Assembly (NCBI GenBank): GCA_947034885.2
Contig: OX344749.2
Span: 48,327,682-48,391,681, forward strand
Length of the DNA stretch: 64,000 nucleotides
Direction of reading: 5' to 3'
Source of the DNA: Thuidium tamariscinum
Taxonomy: Eukaryota; Streptophyta; Bryopsida; Hypnales; Thuidiaceae
In this document: positions 11,373 through 24,075 of the stretch, in pieces
Layout of the letters: the number at the start of each line of letters is the position of its first letter
How positions within the stretch are numbered: position 1 is the stretch's first letter
Notes under the pieces: model-generated
Databases searched by the model: none
Told to the model about the DNA's origin: nothing
What the model saw: the letters and a program-made list of their open reading frames with translations, nothing else
Program-made: the position numbers and the translations under genes

Positions 11373-11731
11373 ATTGTAGTTGAATCTATTCCATTTTTTA
11401 TTTTGAAAAAAATTCTAAAATTCAAATTTTTATTGCAATTTGAACTTGGGATGTATTTTCAATGTTCATCAAATTCTATTTACAAAATGACATGAAAATT
11501 TAATTTATACAATGATGTTTTTCATTGTAACATACTCACAATCACAAATGGTGAAATTTTCATACTTTGTGAAATAAATTTCCAATTCATGTGATTTTTC
11601 TTCACTTCTTCATAAAAAATTCTCAAAAATATTAGTTTCCAACCAAAAAAAATCTAAAATTTCTTTGAAGAAAAAAAGATATGTAATTAGATCTTTGAAA
11701 AATAAATATGAAAATTTTCATACATATCTAA

Positions 11732-12492
11732 GGGTGATTGTAGCAAGAAACACTTAGACTATTTTGAGTCACACAAGTGGTGTGTGTTGATCTATTTTTT
11801 GGTCATAATTTTTTTTGTTTCAACTTCAAATGACTCAAGATTTATAGAAAAGGTACTCATAACTACCATACACTTTTCATAATTTTTTCATAATTTTCTA
11901 AAATATTTCACTATCCAAAAATAGACCCCAAATCCCCAATTGAATGTTGCAAGTGCTAATTTGGAGGTTAATAGTACTATTTAGTACCTCCAAAAATGAA
12001 TTTTGAGCTGAAATTTTGATGAGGTGGTCCTCTCGTAGAATTATATCTAGTAGATGAGGGAATTTTTAAAATAAATAATTTTGTATTGTGTGGAAGTTTA
12101 CAACATAAACTCCTTCTTGAGTTCTTGCTTGTATTTTGCAACATATAAAATATTATTTTGGTATATTTTTTTGTGAATGACCATCCCCATAAAGTTATTA
12201 CAAATGGCTAGTTTTTTATTTTGTGTATATACCTATTTTTTCATCATTTTTCCCTAATCAAAACATCAAGATATGTATTTTCTTGAGGTTTGGCACTTTT
12301 CAGGTTCTCCTAATTAGAGAATTTTTCTATGCAATTCCTTCCCTAGATACCTTCATCTTAAAGGTCTTAAAGGTGTAAACATTAGTCATATTTTTAAATT
12401 TTAAGAAAATATATGATTTTTCTAATTTTAAAGTATTCCCGAAAACATCATGAAAACACAACCAAATCGAGAGATATTTCTTGCAATCACCC
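11732..12492. mobile_element. Family B non-autonomous TIR element
   Basis: The ends are GGGTGATTGTAGCAAGAAAC and TTTCTTGCAATCACCC. The interior is AT-rich and non-coding. Flanks (TCTAA / AATGC) show no clear 4-bp duplication, so this copy is old or its ends have shifted. Confidence 0.65.
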
Positions 12493-12920
12493 AATGCAAA
12501 ATGGCAATAGACCGAGTGGTAGGCAGTGAGGCTTAAAATCAGCAGTTATGGGTCCGTCCTTGAAGGATTAAGTTCACAGTGAGGGCTGCCGAGGTTGTAA
12601 TCTGCTGTCACTGGCCAGACGTAGCCTCGATGGCATGGCTGAATAACTGAATTGTGTTGGATCGATCGATCAAGGGGCTGCAAATCCAACAGACTGAACA
12701 TCGTGACAGGAAAGGCCGGAGGACGAGATCGATCATGAAATAACCAATGCAGCCACGCTCTCCAGACACAATTACTGTGTTGTTGTTACCGCGGTCTGCA
12801 GATCGATAGGGATTCCATTGAGGTTATGAACGAGGAACTTGGGGCAAAAAGCACTGTAACTTACCTTGGTTCTGTTCGTGGACATAAATAGTTGGCATGC
12901 ACGCAATTGCGATCGACAGA

Positions 12921-13097
12921 TATTTCGTTAAAATGGCGGTATTCCTATGCCATATTTCCATTTATTTTCTAAGGCTGGTATAGATTTCAGACCTCAGGGT
13001 TTTGAAACCTAAGAGAGGTATACATTGTAGACCGCATGGTCTAAACCTGAAAATGCCAAGTTTGTGGCATACCGACATTTTAACGAAATTATCTGTT
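12921..13097. mobile_element. Family A MITE
   Basis: Ends ATATTTCGTTAAAATGGCGG and ACATTTTAACGAAATTATCT. The inverted region extends outward to CAGATA/TATCTG. The interior carries the family signature GTAGACCGCATGGTCTAAAC, a near-palindrome. Confidence 0.75.
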
Positions 13098-13604
13098 GAT
13101 CGGAGAAGTTGAGATTGCGCGTGTGTTTTTTTTCAATCGGAGGCTAGGGTTGACGATTCAAGTAACTAGCTAAGGGCTTATAATGCTCTGATTCTTGCTT
13201 GATGAACTAGCCAAGCAACATGTTCAAAGTTGCTAAACATTCAAAATGGACACTGTAATGTCGATCTCCATAACCTGAATGGATCGGAGCTTGTGTTGAT
13301 TAATTCGGAATTTGTATACTAGGTATGGAGGGCACTGTAGTTCAATTAAGCTCATAATCTTGTCATTTGATGTCACGAAATTTTCCTTTCAGGGCTTCAA
13401 TTGAAAAGGATTGAACAACTGAAGGTCTGGCAATGTAAAGCAAGTATTTCCTACAATGTAAATAGACAACCTTGGTAAGGAACTAACATGACGAGGCTAC
13501 TCCTGATCTTTCCAATGTTTTTCCCCCTGTTTTCTTCTCATCGAAAGGCTAGCTGCACTTTCACAAAATTTTATGTACAATGCATGTCAGCTTCCCTGTT
13601 TGAA

Positions 13605-13793
13605 CGGATATTTCGTTAAAATGTCGGTCGATATGCTGGCCACAAACTTGGCATTTTCAGGTTCTGACCGTGCAGTACGTCTAAAATGTATGCATGCCGC
13701 TCCAAGGATTTCAAGACCCTGAGGTTTGAAATCTATCCTAGAAAATTAATGAAAAATGGCGCATGAACTCCACCATTTTAACAAAATATCTGT
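13605..13793. mobile_element. Family A MITE
   Basis: Ends GGATATTTCGTTAAAATGTC and CCATTTTAACAAAATATCTG. The interior shares CACAAACTTGGCATTTTCAG with the copy at 12921-13097, but in the opposite orientation. Confidence 0.75.
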
Positions 13794-14833
13794 TTTTATC
13801 ATGTGCAGAGTATCGTTTGTAAACGTTTCCCTTTTCTTTTTATTCTCAGCAAGCTAGTACGTAGTCTAGTACCTATCAAATTCCAAATTTGTCCCCATTT
13901 CATGGTCATATCAATTATATATGTCGTGGCTTTTGTGGTATCACGGCAGATCCCCATGAATTTGGAAAGTATGTGTTCTCGCTCTTGAGTGGCAACTTGA
14001 GAGGACAAATGCCAAGACTGAATTGCTGCTAGAATTGCTGGCATGGAATGAAGCTCCTGCTTCGATTCACAGCACTGACAATGCTTATTTACCTGTATAA
14101 GTATAAAAACAATTAAATTTCAAGGGCGGTTGCTCTCTAGATAGCCTTGGTCATTGCCCTCTCACAACAATATTCAGAGTGGCACCGATTAGCAAGAGCA
14201 GCCCCGCAAATTTTTCAATTGATGTGCACAGTATTTCTCCTGTAGAAGTTTGGTGCGCCTCTCAATACAATACCGGCCGTATGCTTGATTGAGTGGAGTG
14301 GACACACAGAAACATTGGAATTGTAGCTTGGATGAAGGCCGGCTTAGTCAATTTCACGTACATAGGAATACGTTACTAAAACATGATTATATTTTCTATC
14401 GTTCTTTGAGATAAGTTGTGCTCGATGAAATTCTTGGAATCATGACTGTTTAATGTTTTCAGTACTATCGAGTTGGAATTGCAATCAGCCTTCTTGCTCT
14501 TCACCTCAGTAGCAACATATTTTAGGAAACTCAATCAGCGGAAAGGAACAGTGTACCCCACCTTGGCAAAACTCTCTCAAACTGCCGATATATACAATGA
14601 GTTTCCTATGAATTGCATTGGTGAGGTATGGTACCAACTTTCAATATCATTGGTGAGTCTGCAAGTTTTCTCGCAGGCTGTGAGAAATGGAAGAGGTTTA
14701 TTGCCAAAGGTAAGAGTTTCACAGCCGTTTGGAGCCTTGTGCCATGTACACAATGATGTCCGTTTTAACAGAGGTTTCAGCACTCTCCAATTCAGATGAT
14801 CCTACTCTTACAATGAATTATATTAATTCACGG

Positions 14834-15683
14834 GAAATTTCGTTAAAATGGCATATTCCATATATTTGTTTCTAGGTCAGGTGTAGATTTCAGATTGCAC
14901 AATCTAAACGGTGATTGCACGAAACACCTGTACCATTTGTTGCGTTTTGCAATAGTACTCCTAACTTTTTCTGGAGTACTATTTAATTAGAAAAATAATT
15001 TTAAGTTTTAAAAAAAAATATGACTTATGTATACACCTTTAAGACAAAGGTACCTACAAAAGGAATTGTATAGGAAGATATTCTAAGTAGGAGAACTGGA
15101 AAAGTGCCAAACCTCAAGAAAATACATACTTTCATGTTTTAATTAGGAAAAAATAGTAAAAATAAGTAAATATAAAATATAAAAAATGTCCATTTGCAAC
15201 AACTTTATGGAGATGGTCATTCACTAAAGAACCTACCAAAATAATAGCAAAATGAAGCTCTCTTTGTAGACCTCTACATGACATAAAATTAACTATTTTT
15301 GAAAATCCTTTCGTGAAAAGCTAGAAGTCTATTAGAAGACCATCTCATCCAAATTTCATCTCAAAATCATTAAAAAAAGGTATTCCATAGTACTAAAAAC
15401 CTCCAAATTGTCATCTGTGACATTCAATCACTAGTACTATTTTTATATCAAAATATTTTTGAAAATTATCAAAAATTCATGTAAGCTGTAATGCTTTATG
15501 ATAGTTATGAGTACCTATTCTAAAAATGTTGAGTCATTTGAAGCAAAAATGCAAAAGTTATGGTCAAAAAACATATCAGCATGAAACGTGTGACGGAAAA
15601 TAGTACAAGTGTTTCATGCAATTGCCCTAAATGTGAAAGTGCCAAGTTTATGGAATACTATCATTTTAAAGAAATATTTGTTA
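14834..15683. mobile_element. Family A element split by a family B insertion
   Basis: The left part 14834-14908 starts GAAATTTCGTTAAAATGGCA. The right part 15632-15683 ends ATCATTTTAAAGAAATATTTG. Between them lies a complete family B element at 14909-15627 flanked by TAAA on both sides. Confidence 0.75.
14909..15627. mobile_element. Family B element nested in family A, TSD TAAA
   Basis: Starts CGGTGATTGCACGAAACACC and ends ACAAGTGTTTCATGCAATTGCCC. The 4-bp target duplication TAAA is at 14905-14908 and 15628-15631. The interior is AT-rich with opposing arms that echo each other. Confidence 0.8.
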
Positions 15684-16044
15684 TTCATCAAGTGTAGAAT
15701 CTCTGTTGAAATGACTACTTGTTTTTTCAGGGGTCATTACTTGGCACATTGGGTTTGAGTGCCATGAGAATATTTTGAGGGGTATAAAGTACTTAATTGT
15801 CATCCAAGTTTGGTGTATGTCAAGCCTTGGGCAAGTGCCATTGCAAAATATTCAAAACACATAGTATATGTATATAATAATTTAGGATAAATTATCCACC
15901 CATAATGGTAACAAATGCAAATAAAGGTTATTGTAGTATTTATTTGTTTGCAAACTACTTATAATATTGAGTATTGGTTTTTAAAATTAAAAACTTAATT
16001 GCTTTAATTTTTTGAAGATATTTTGTATAAAAATTATTGATTTG

Positions 16045-16300
16045 GTTTTAATCCACTATTGATGAATTAAATACTTAGTAGAGCAAATGAAACTTCATAG
16101 AGGATCTATTAATCATATGTATCTATTAATCATGATTGATACATGATATTAACCCACTATTGATGAAGATAACCTATAGATGCTCTATGTATCTATTAAT
16201 CATGATTAATAGATGATATTAATCCACTATTGATGAAAATATTCTATAGATCTTCTATGTATCAAGAATCATGATTAATAGAAATATAAATTATTTGTGT
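16045..16300. repeat. Degenerate tandem repeat of about 70 bp
   Basis: Three copies of TTAATCCACTATTGATGAA are followed by CTATGTATCTATTAATCATG-like sequence; starts near 16050, 16150 and 16220. No coding potential. Confidence 0.6.
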
Positions 16301-16358
16301 TTAAACTTCAACATTGCACAAAATTCACTTAAACTATAAAAATCTTCAAAATATTACT

Positions 16359-17433
16359 CACGGGGAGGACACTTCCAGCGTTTTAGCAACCCACGTGCGG
16401 TTTTATATAGGGTGGATTTAATTCATTTTGGGTAATATTTAGAAGTACTTATTAAAAAATTAGATATAAAGTATGGGACATTTAAAGTGGCAAGTCCTTT
16501 ATAAGTAATGTAGGTAGCAAAAAAATATGGTCCATTAATTTTTAGGTACATGTAATTTAGGGGCAAAAGAATTGGATTCAAGAAATTGTATTTAGTAGGA
16601 TCTCTTTGTACTACATTAGAATTATAGTATAGTACTATGTTAGACTTATAGTATAGTACCTATAGGTTAGAGTTACAAGATGAAACTTGAAATTAGTAGA
16701 TGAAAGTGTCCCCTACAGAATTCATAGGGCTTTAATCTTGTCAAAACTAAACAACTAACTTCAAATTGTGTGATTGGAGCTCAATACTATACTCATTTTT
16801 TTTATTTCTTGCATTTTGATCGGGAGGTGCTAGTCCAATTAACTGTGGTAGGTTGGGGTGCATTTCTAAATGCAGGAGTTTTGCGTGGCAAATGGTAGAT
16901 TGAATTTTTTTCCAGATATACAAGTATATTAAAAATGCAACAGGATGTTGCTATTGTAGTTTTTTCATTTGCTAGCAGACATTTCTTCTCGTCCACATTT
17001 TGATATCGAAGCACATTTTCAATACTTTACACATTTAGTACTTTCATTAACTTTGACTTTGTGTTTTTAAACACATTCTTCATATGACTTTAATTGTTGA
17101 ATACTGCTTCAATTCTAATGTTTTGTGTTTGATTCATTTATGCTAATTTGTGTTGAAAAATTACATCTTTTTTTCTATGAATTTTTTCCTTGTCTCTTTT
17201 ATTTTCTCATTACTTTTTTTTTAGTTTTTTTACTTACAAAAAATATAGGCTACAAAAAATTGCATTGACCTACATATTATAAGTAATGATACATATGATT
17301 ATATAGGAAATTTTTTTGCATTAAGTAATGATAGGGGACTTTTTAATGTTGCCTAGGAGGTAAATTGGCCCCCAAAAAATACCCCTCTGCCGCACGTGGG
17401 TACTCCAAATGTAGTGAGAGTGTCCTCCTCGTG
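16359..17433. mobile_element. Family C (hAT-like) non-autonomous element
   Basis: Ends CACGGGGAGGACACTTCC and AGTGTCCTCCTCGTG. The near-perfect 8-bp duplication ATATTACT / ACATTACT is at 16351-16358 and 17434-17441. A second inner pair, CCCACGTGCGG / CCGCACGTGGG, lies just inside each end. 8-bp duplications are typical of hAT elements. No transposase frame is seen. Confidence 0.8.
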
Positions 17434-19389
17434 ACATTACTTCTTAAAATTTGAAGAGATGTTTCTTTTTAATGTTGAATATGCACCCAACCTTCATTTA
17501 TTTGGTACTCAAATGTGAAGTGTGTTTGGTATCCTATACTCCTATAACATGCTCAATTTAGCACACTGAAATTCAATATTCTACATAATTATTAGATAAT
17601 TAATTAAAATTTGAAGGGAGTTATGTAATTATTTTCCTTTTGGTGTTGTATATTCTACAAGGCTTACAAAAATTGTACAAGAAAAAGAGTAGGAGTTTTA
17701 AATAAAACAAATTTATTTTTGATGTGTAGATAGGCTTTGATAAGCTTTGAGGGTTTTTAGTATGGGAATTTGTTAAACTCGGAGTGTCCAAGAGGTATTT
17801 GGTATGGGGTGTTATCTTAGCTTTCTATAATGTAGGTGCCCTAAGTAAACTAATTTTCTAAAAATTTGCCTTATAAATATAGGGTCCATTATTTTTTTTA
17901 CTCCCATTTTGTATTGGAATGAGTAAGATTATTCTATTTTTTTTCTATTAGCAAACTTTAATCTATGTGAACATGTTTTTGAACTTGCACTCTTGAAACA
18001 AGTATGAGATGGTTTATTTCAACCAATTGCAACAATTTTCTACCAATTTGCAAACTTCAAGTATATAATGAAATTCACCGTGATGGTATTTCATCAAACC
18101 ACACATTCTACCTACTTTAGAAGAAGTAAAATGGGCTTCAAGTTAAAACCTAGAGGCATGGTCAAAGTCAATGCATGAAATATACAAACAACTATACACT
18201 CCCTATGTTTGACTAAAAACCTCCAAATCAAGTACAAATTTTGCGTAACAAAAAAACCTCCATTAATGATTTCAATCCTTGAATAAGTATTTGCCATGTT
18301 AAACAACCTCAAACTCTCAAAGGGGCAAGTAAAACAATCTAGGTGCAATCCTCTAACCTAGCAAGCTTGGCCTTGCCTAAATGACGCACCTTTGTACTTG
18401 CTGCTTTTTCAAACAATAGTATTGACAATGTATTTAGTGACTACTTTGGTGCTAAAAAAAAGTGTTCATGAAGTTGGCTAGGTTTCTTTGTTGCAAATAT
18501 TTATGTTGGAAAACATAATTCTAGAATCCCATTGTATCGTCTACCCTTTGAATCATCTAAAATGATAGAGCTAGAAGCATGAATTCACAAATTTTGTTCA
18601 AATGTTAAATGTTCCATATAGATTTTGGGTGATTAAACAAAAGCATCTAAGTTGGAGATTTTGCATAGATATGAGAGATGAATTACTCATTCTTGAATGC
18701 ATGTATTGCTAGCACTATGACTAAAAATATACTTAATTCTTCATAGGAAAGATTTTAGGAGGTTTTTAGTGGGACAAAGGGAGTATGTGCAAAGCAAATA
18801 CAACATGGAGACAATACATAGAAAATTAAAGGTTTAAGGTTAGGAATTATGCATCCAAATGTGAATGCCAATAGTTGTGCCCTATAGAATGCAATTGTCT
18901 ACAAATATGGTTTTAGCCTTTTATATATTATGCCTACCTACCTTTATCTTGGGTGTGAATGGAAAGTAAAAAGCAAGTTGAAATCTAGTGAAGAGAACAA
19001 CTAACTTATATACTAGTCTTGTAGGCATTAAAGACCTCAACTAATCTAATCCCTAAACCAATTTGACATAGGCACACTAAAGAAAGCACCTTAAAGTAAT
19101 CATTGGTATTGTTGCATTACTATTTTGTTAGATACTTGCCTTGTTGGTGTTGTACCGATTCTACAAGGTTTCTAAAAATTAATATTGGAGTTTGTTAACT
19201 CCTAAAGTTCCATTTTCTCTTCTAGAGACAAAATAGATTCTGAATAGGTTAAATAAGAAGATTCGAAGCCTTAAAATTTAGGTATGTACAAAATAATAAA
19301 AATGTGGATATCTTACAATCCACATTATCAAAAATTTTGAAGTTTTTTTTACTCATTCTTTTATCTATTTGATGTAAGATGCCATATTT
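17434..19389. other. Gene-free AT-rich stretch
   Basis: No coding region, RNA gene or bounded element was recognised. Part of 18000-18200 resembles 20450-20640 (TGCAACAA...TTTGCAAACTTCAAGTA and GGTCAAAGTCAATGCATGAA), so a decayed dispersed repeat is present. Confidence 0.45.
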
Positions 19390-20119
19390 GGGTTGTTGCA
19401 AGAAACACTTACCGGTTTTGGCTCAAAATGGCTCAAAATCAATGAGTCCTATGAGTCCTGTGACCCTTTGAAATTAAAAAAATTGAAATTGAAAAAAATA
19501 TGGATAATTTGAAGAGAAATGAGAATATTATGTCTCTCGAAATTCAGACCTAAGAAATTTTTTCTCTAAATGTTATAGACAATGGAAAATACAATGAAAA
19601 TAGCTCTTTTTTTCACTAATTTGGTAAAAATAGTCAAAAATTTTAAAAAATGAAAATGAAAAATCCATTTTTTCTTCAAGTAAAGGTCTTTCTTTATCAA
19701 CAAATTTCATCTTTGGAAAAAATTAATTCTATTCTCTACACTTGCGCAAAGTCAGCCACTTTGACGACATGTGGAGGTTGAACAGTATAGTGTTTTCAAA
19801 AAATCTCTTCGTGGTTTTGTGTAACTTTAGGTGAGGTCCTCGCATGACAATTTTCAGCTCAAAATTTGCATTTTGGGGTCAAAAATAGGACTAAAACCCC
19901 CCAAAGTGGCCAAGGTAGACAGTCAATTGGGGGCAGTTTAAAAATATTAAACTAATTTTTAAAAAATTGGAAAAATTACACAACATATTAAACTTTTTTG
20001 TGCACCTTCATTCCAAATTTCAAGTTGATAGGGCAAACGATGAAAAAGTTATGAGCAAAAAACTACCTGTTGGAGGTCAAGGGGACAAAAAATAGGACAA
20101 GTGCTTCTTGCAATCACCC
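19390..20119. mobile_element. Family B element, TSD ATTT
   Basis: Ends GGGTTGTTGCAAGAAACACT and GTGCTTCTTGCAATCACCC; 4-bp duplication ATTT at 19386-19389 and 20120-20123. The right portion (GGAGGTCAAGGGGACAAAAA) is shared with the copies at 37426 and 45352, which defines a subfamily. Confidence 0.85.
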
Positions 20120-21181
20120 ATTTAGATATCCGTAAAAGAATTTCTAAATTCTTTCGCACTTGCAATAGAAATGTCAATTTTGAGTGGAATTTTGAGTGGA
20201 ATTTTGAGTGGTTATACTAGAAGCACACATGGTATTTTAAGGGGGGATATTACTTTGACTTCCTATAATTTTAGGCACAAATTAATTGCCTAATTTTTTA
20301 ACAAGTTGCCTAATTTGGCGGACATTTTTTCAAAAAAGTTTAGATTTAATTTTTTACCTAGGACTGTAAATTTATTCAAAAATTTTCTTTATTGCAAAAC
20401 TATAATCTAGATACTAGAATGAATTTATGAATTTGTATTCTACAAAGGAATTGGAAATGTTTGTTTCAACTAGATGCAACAACTTCTTTGAGATTTACAA
20501 ACTTCAAGTACATAATGAAATTCAATGATGTTTTAAGAAATATACTCATCCTATCTACTTTAGAAGACATGAGATTGACTTCAAAAACATACAAACATGG
20601 TCAAAGTCAATGCATGAAGCAATTGCAATTATAAACAACTATACAAAACACGGGCAACTAAAAAAAACAAGAAGCAAAAAGCTATATATGCAATGTAAAC
20701 TGATATTTAAACTATATGATATGTAAAGCATGAACTAAATTTATTTACATATATTAGGACAAATTTGTTTACTAAATTTTTGTGTGTTTAATTCCTTAAG
20801 TTCCTTGTCTATGCTTACTCCAAAAATGGTCATTTCTAGTATTAATACCAAATTCCTTAAAAAGAATTCCAAGATTTGTGACCATAGGATCTTGTAGAAA
20901 ATTGGTTTGGAAACATGTGGAAATTTTTTTTAGGATTTTCCACCTTATAGACTACAAGATATTAACATTCAAATGCTCAAAAATAAACTTTTTCACCTTG
21001 CAAGAAAATAAGGCAGCTACACTTTAGAAGGCAAAAATCATATGAAAAATGGTCTAGAATGTTTGAACTTATTTTGATTCATTGTTGAGGCCAAGTAGGA
21101 TAAAAAAAATTCAAATTATTTGAAATTGTGCAACATAGAGAAAAATAATGATAAGTAGAAAAAAATAGCAAATGGTTCAAA

Positions 21182-21479
21182 CCCGGGGAGGACACTTCTT
21201 GTATATTTGGGGGACCCACGTGCGGTGGTGGGGTATTTTTAGGGGGGCTATCAATTACTTGTAATCATTACTTGGCAACATTAAAAGAGCCCCTATTTTA
21301 CCATAAAGCGGAAAAATCAGCCATATTATCATCCCTATTTTATTTTTAAAACACTTTGCCTTTTTAATGTCCCCTATTTTATATGTAAATTTCTTATAAG
21401 TTTTACCTAAGATTATTTAAATGTACCCTATATTCCGCCGCATATAGGTTATTAAAAAACGGGAAGTATCCTCCCCTAG
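21182..21479. mobile_element. Family C (hAT-like) MITE, TSD GGTTCAAA
   Basis: Ends CCCGGGGAGGACACTTC and GAAGTATCCTCCCCTAG, perfect 8-bp duplication GGTTCAAA at 21174-21181 and 21480-21487. The inner CCCACGTGCGG motif is present. At 298 bp it is a short deletion derivative of the copy at 16359. Confidence 0.88.
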
Positions 21480-24075
21480 GGTTCAAAATACAAACTTTAT
21501 AAGAATTTATTTATGGAATTGAAAAATGCCAATTCCAATGGTTGCAATATTGTAATAAACAATCTACATCCTATAATTTGATTTTTTTTCAAAAAATATT
21601 GAAAATTGAGTAAAATAATGAACTTCAAAGTTTATTTTAGAATAGAGAATCTATAACTATCTACAAACAAAAACTCCTCATAACTTTTGACTCATTGATA
21701 AAAATAAAATGATTTAAAGTTTTCTAGACATATATAAAGGAAGAAAATCAATTTCAAATTTTTGTTTTAGAAAGAAGTTATTTTTTCAATCTATATAAAT
21801 TGCCCATTTACAAGAATAAGTAACATATAGGGTCATAACTTTTGACACATATTTCCAAATGTCCTTATTCTTAGTACACATGAAAGATATTCCTTGTCCC
21901 CACCTTCTACTAAAATTTGGGCCCGAAATATTAAAATCTTTGGTCACTCGTACCTACCTAAAGTTGCTATATTGCCAAACCTAACAAATTGATCTTTTAG
22001 GGGTTAAAATTAGACTACAGGCATAATGATAATCTTTTGTTGTTCTTGAAGATAGTTGAGATAACTACATTAGTATATGAGATTTTGTAGGTACCATATA
22101 TTTCAATCATACATTGTATTGTAGTAGCAACAGTAGAATTTATGTGCCTTCATATTTCTATTAGTTGGAATAATTTGTATAGTATATTAGTATAAATTAA
22201 CATTCACTGCAAGTCATTTTGTTTTGGCATATGCAAGTTTATAAGAGATATTACTTTGAATAGGTAGTGTACGTTTGAGTAAAAATAGATAGTTATTTTT
22301 GCAATGTAATTCTTGTAATAGAAGTTAGTTTACAAATTGATTTTTCAATTGTTTAGGGCATAGTAAATGCTTAGAGAACTTTGTCATGTTTTGCAAGAGT
22401 TCCTTTTAAATGGTAGTGTACGGAACTACTCTTTGTAATTTCCATGAAAAAAATTTAAAATATTAGCCATTTGAATATATTAAACTAAATGCTTGCCATT
22501 GTTGAATGATGAAGAGATGAAGAGATGCCTACACTAGAAAATTTGTGATGGCAAGAGGGGGACTAAAGAATGAACAAAATGCCCAATAAAATGTAATGTA
22601 CTAGTGAATATCCACTTTCTAAAACCAATGTGTGAATGTATGTCAAAGACACCAACCTTTAGCAAAACAAGCCACATGTTTGCAATATATTACATAGTAT
22701 ATGCCTAATTTTCTAGTAGCAATTCTACAATTTTGCAAAAAATCCTAATATATACTATAATAGCACAAGACAAAAATGTAATGGGTCAATGAAATACTAG
22801 ACCATAATTGATAAACACATCAACAAGGAAAAAAATTCAATCATTCTTCTAAGATTGTGTTTATACTGGATGTGCTTGCATGGTAATGGCTGCAAATTCA
22901 ATGCAACACATGTCATTTGCTAATTGCGTTTTTGTAGTAATAGTAACTAGATGGATAAAAAACAAAAATTTGCATCAAATATCATCCTCTATTATCTTTA
23001 TTGGATGTGCCAATGTGGCATTGTGTTGAGAGCAGCGATCCCAAAATTTTTATGTAGAATTTGCTTACTGGCTCTAAGTGGCCTTCAATAGGAGTGCCAT
23101 TAGCCACATAGAATTCAATTGGTAAAATGAGGAAGATAATTTCCATTTTGATATGTCGTTTTCTGTCTCTAATTTTTTTTTGGGTAGAAATAAGTATGCT
23201 ACATTTTTTTATTGTATGATTATATACTACTTTTTCATTTTCTTTTCTGCTACAATGCTTTCAATATAAAATTCAACGGAAGGATGAAACTATTTTTCCA
23301 ATTTTTTTTGGGCTAAGTAGCTCTCAATTTGAAATTAAGTGAAGAATATTACTACTTTTTTCAATTTTTTTAACAATACATGGAAGAAATTCAGATCTCG
23401 TTATTTGCAAAATGAGAATTTAATAGTAAAATCAGATTTGGAGAAATAAACATTCATACTCTTATATCAATATATAGCATTACAATATTAATAAAACATC
23501 ATTTGCATTAAGAAAAAAATGTACACAATTGTGAATGATTGAAGTTGCATCTGAATGCAATGGATTTGTTCTATCTAGTAACAATGTATCAACCTTAAAA
23601 CACTATAAGCTATACATCCTGCATAATATGAAAACATGACACTAATTAGGGATTCAAAATCTATGAACTGCCCATTTGCAATATTAGTGAGTTGCACATC
23701 ACTAAACAAGTAGAAAATGTTAGTAGGTGAGTATTAAAAACTTCAAAATCTATGAGCCAGCTTCTATTTCTCTTTTCAGCCACAATGATGTTCCAACTGA
23801 CGCTCCCTGCCTTAGTTTGTCCTAGTAGCCTCGCAAATTAATCTTGACAACCAACACTATCACAACCAGACTACATTGCAGCAAGGCTAGTACATTAGAT
23901 TGGTGAACTCAAACAACTGATCTACTATCTACAGTGAAGGGCTACTATCAAAATTACAATCTTAAGTTGCAAGTCAAGTCTAATCTCATGAAAACTAAAG
24001 GAAAAAACTTTCTGAATACAAATTGAGGTTAGTGCTACCTATTTCTTCTATTATTGACCTACATCAAGCATTCCC
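21480..24075. other. Gene-free AT-rich stretch
   Basis: No coding region, bounded transposon or RNA gene was recognised. It ends where the minus-strand transposase remnant begins, so the last few hundred bases may be that element's 3' flank. Confidence 0.45.

Larger units (their letters stand above)
12493..14833. other. Mixed-composition stretch with two family A elements, no gene recognised
   Basis: This stretch is less AT-rich than its surroundings (several CGATCGAT-type phrases at 12600-12900 and 13800-14350), which hints at older unique or genic DNA. The 108-codon open frame at 14473-14799 is the best candidate exon, but it has no domain I recognise and no clear splice partners. Confidence 0.35.

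Noticed and set aside
14473..14799. 108-codon open frame
   Set aside because: In a less AT-rich island, but no domain recognised and no supporting exon; noted as a weak candidate only.
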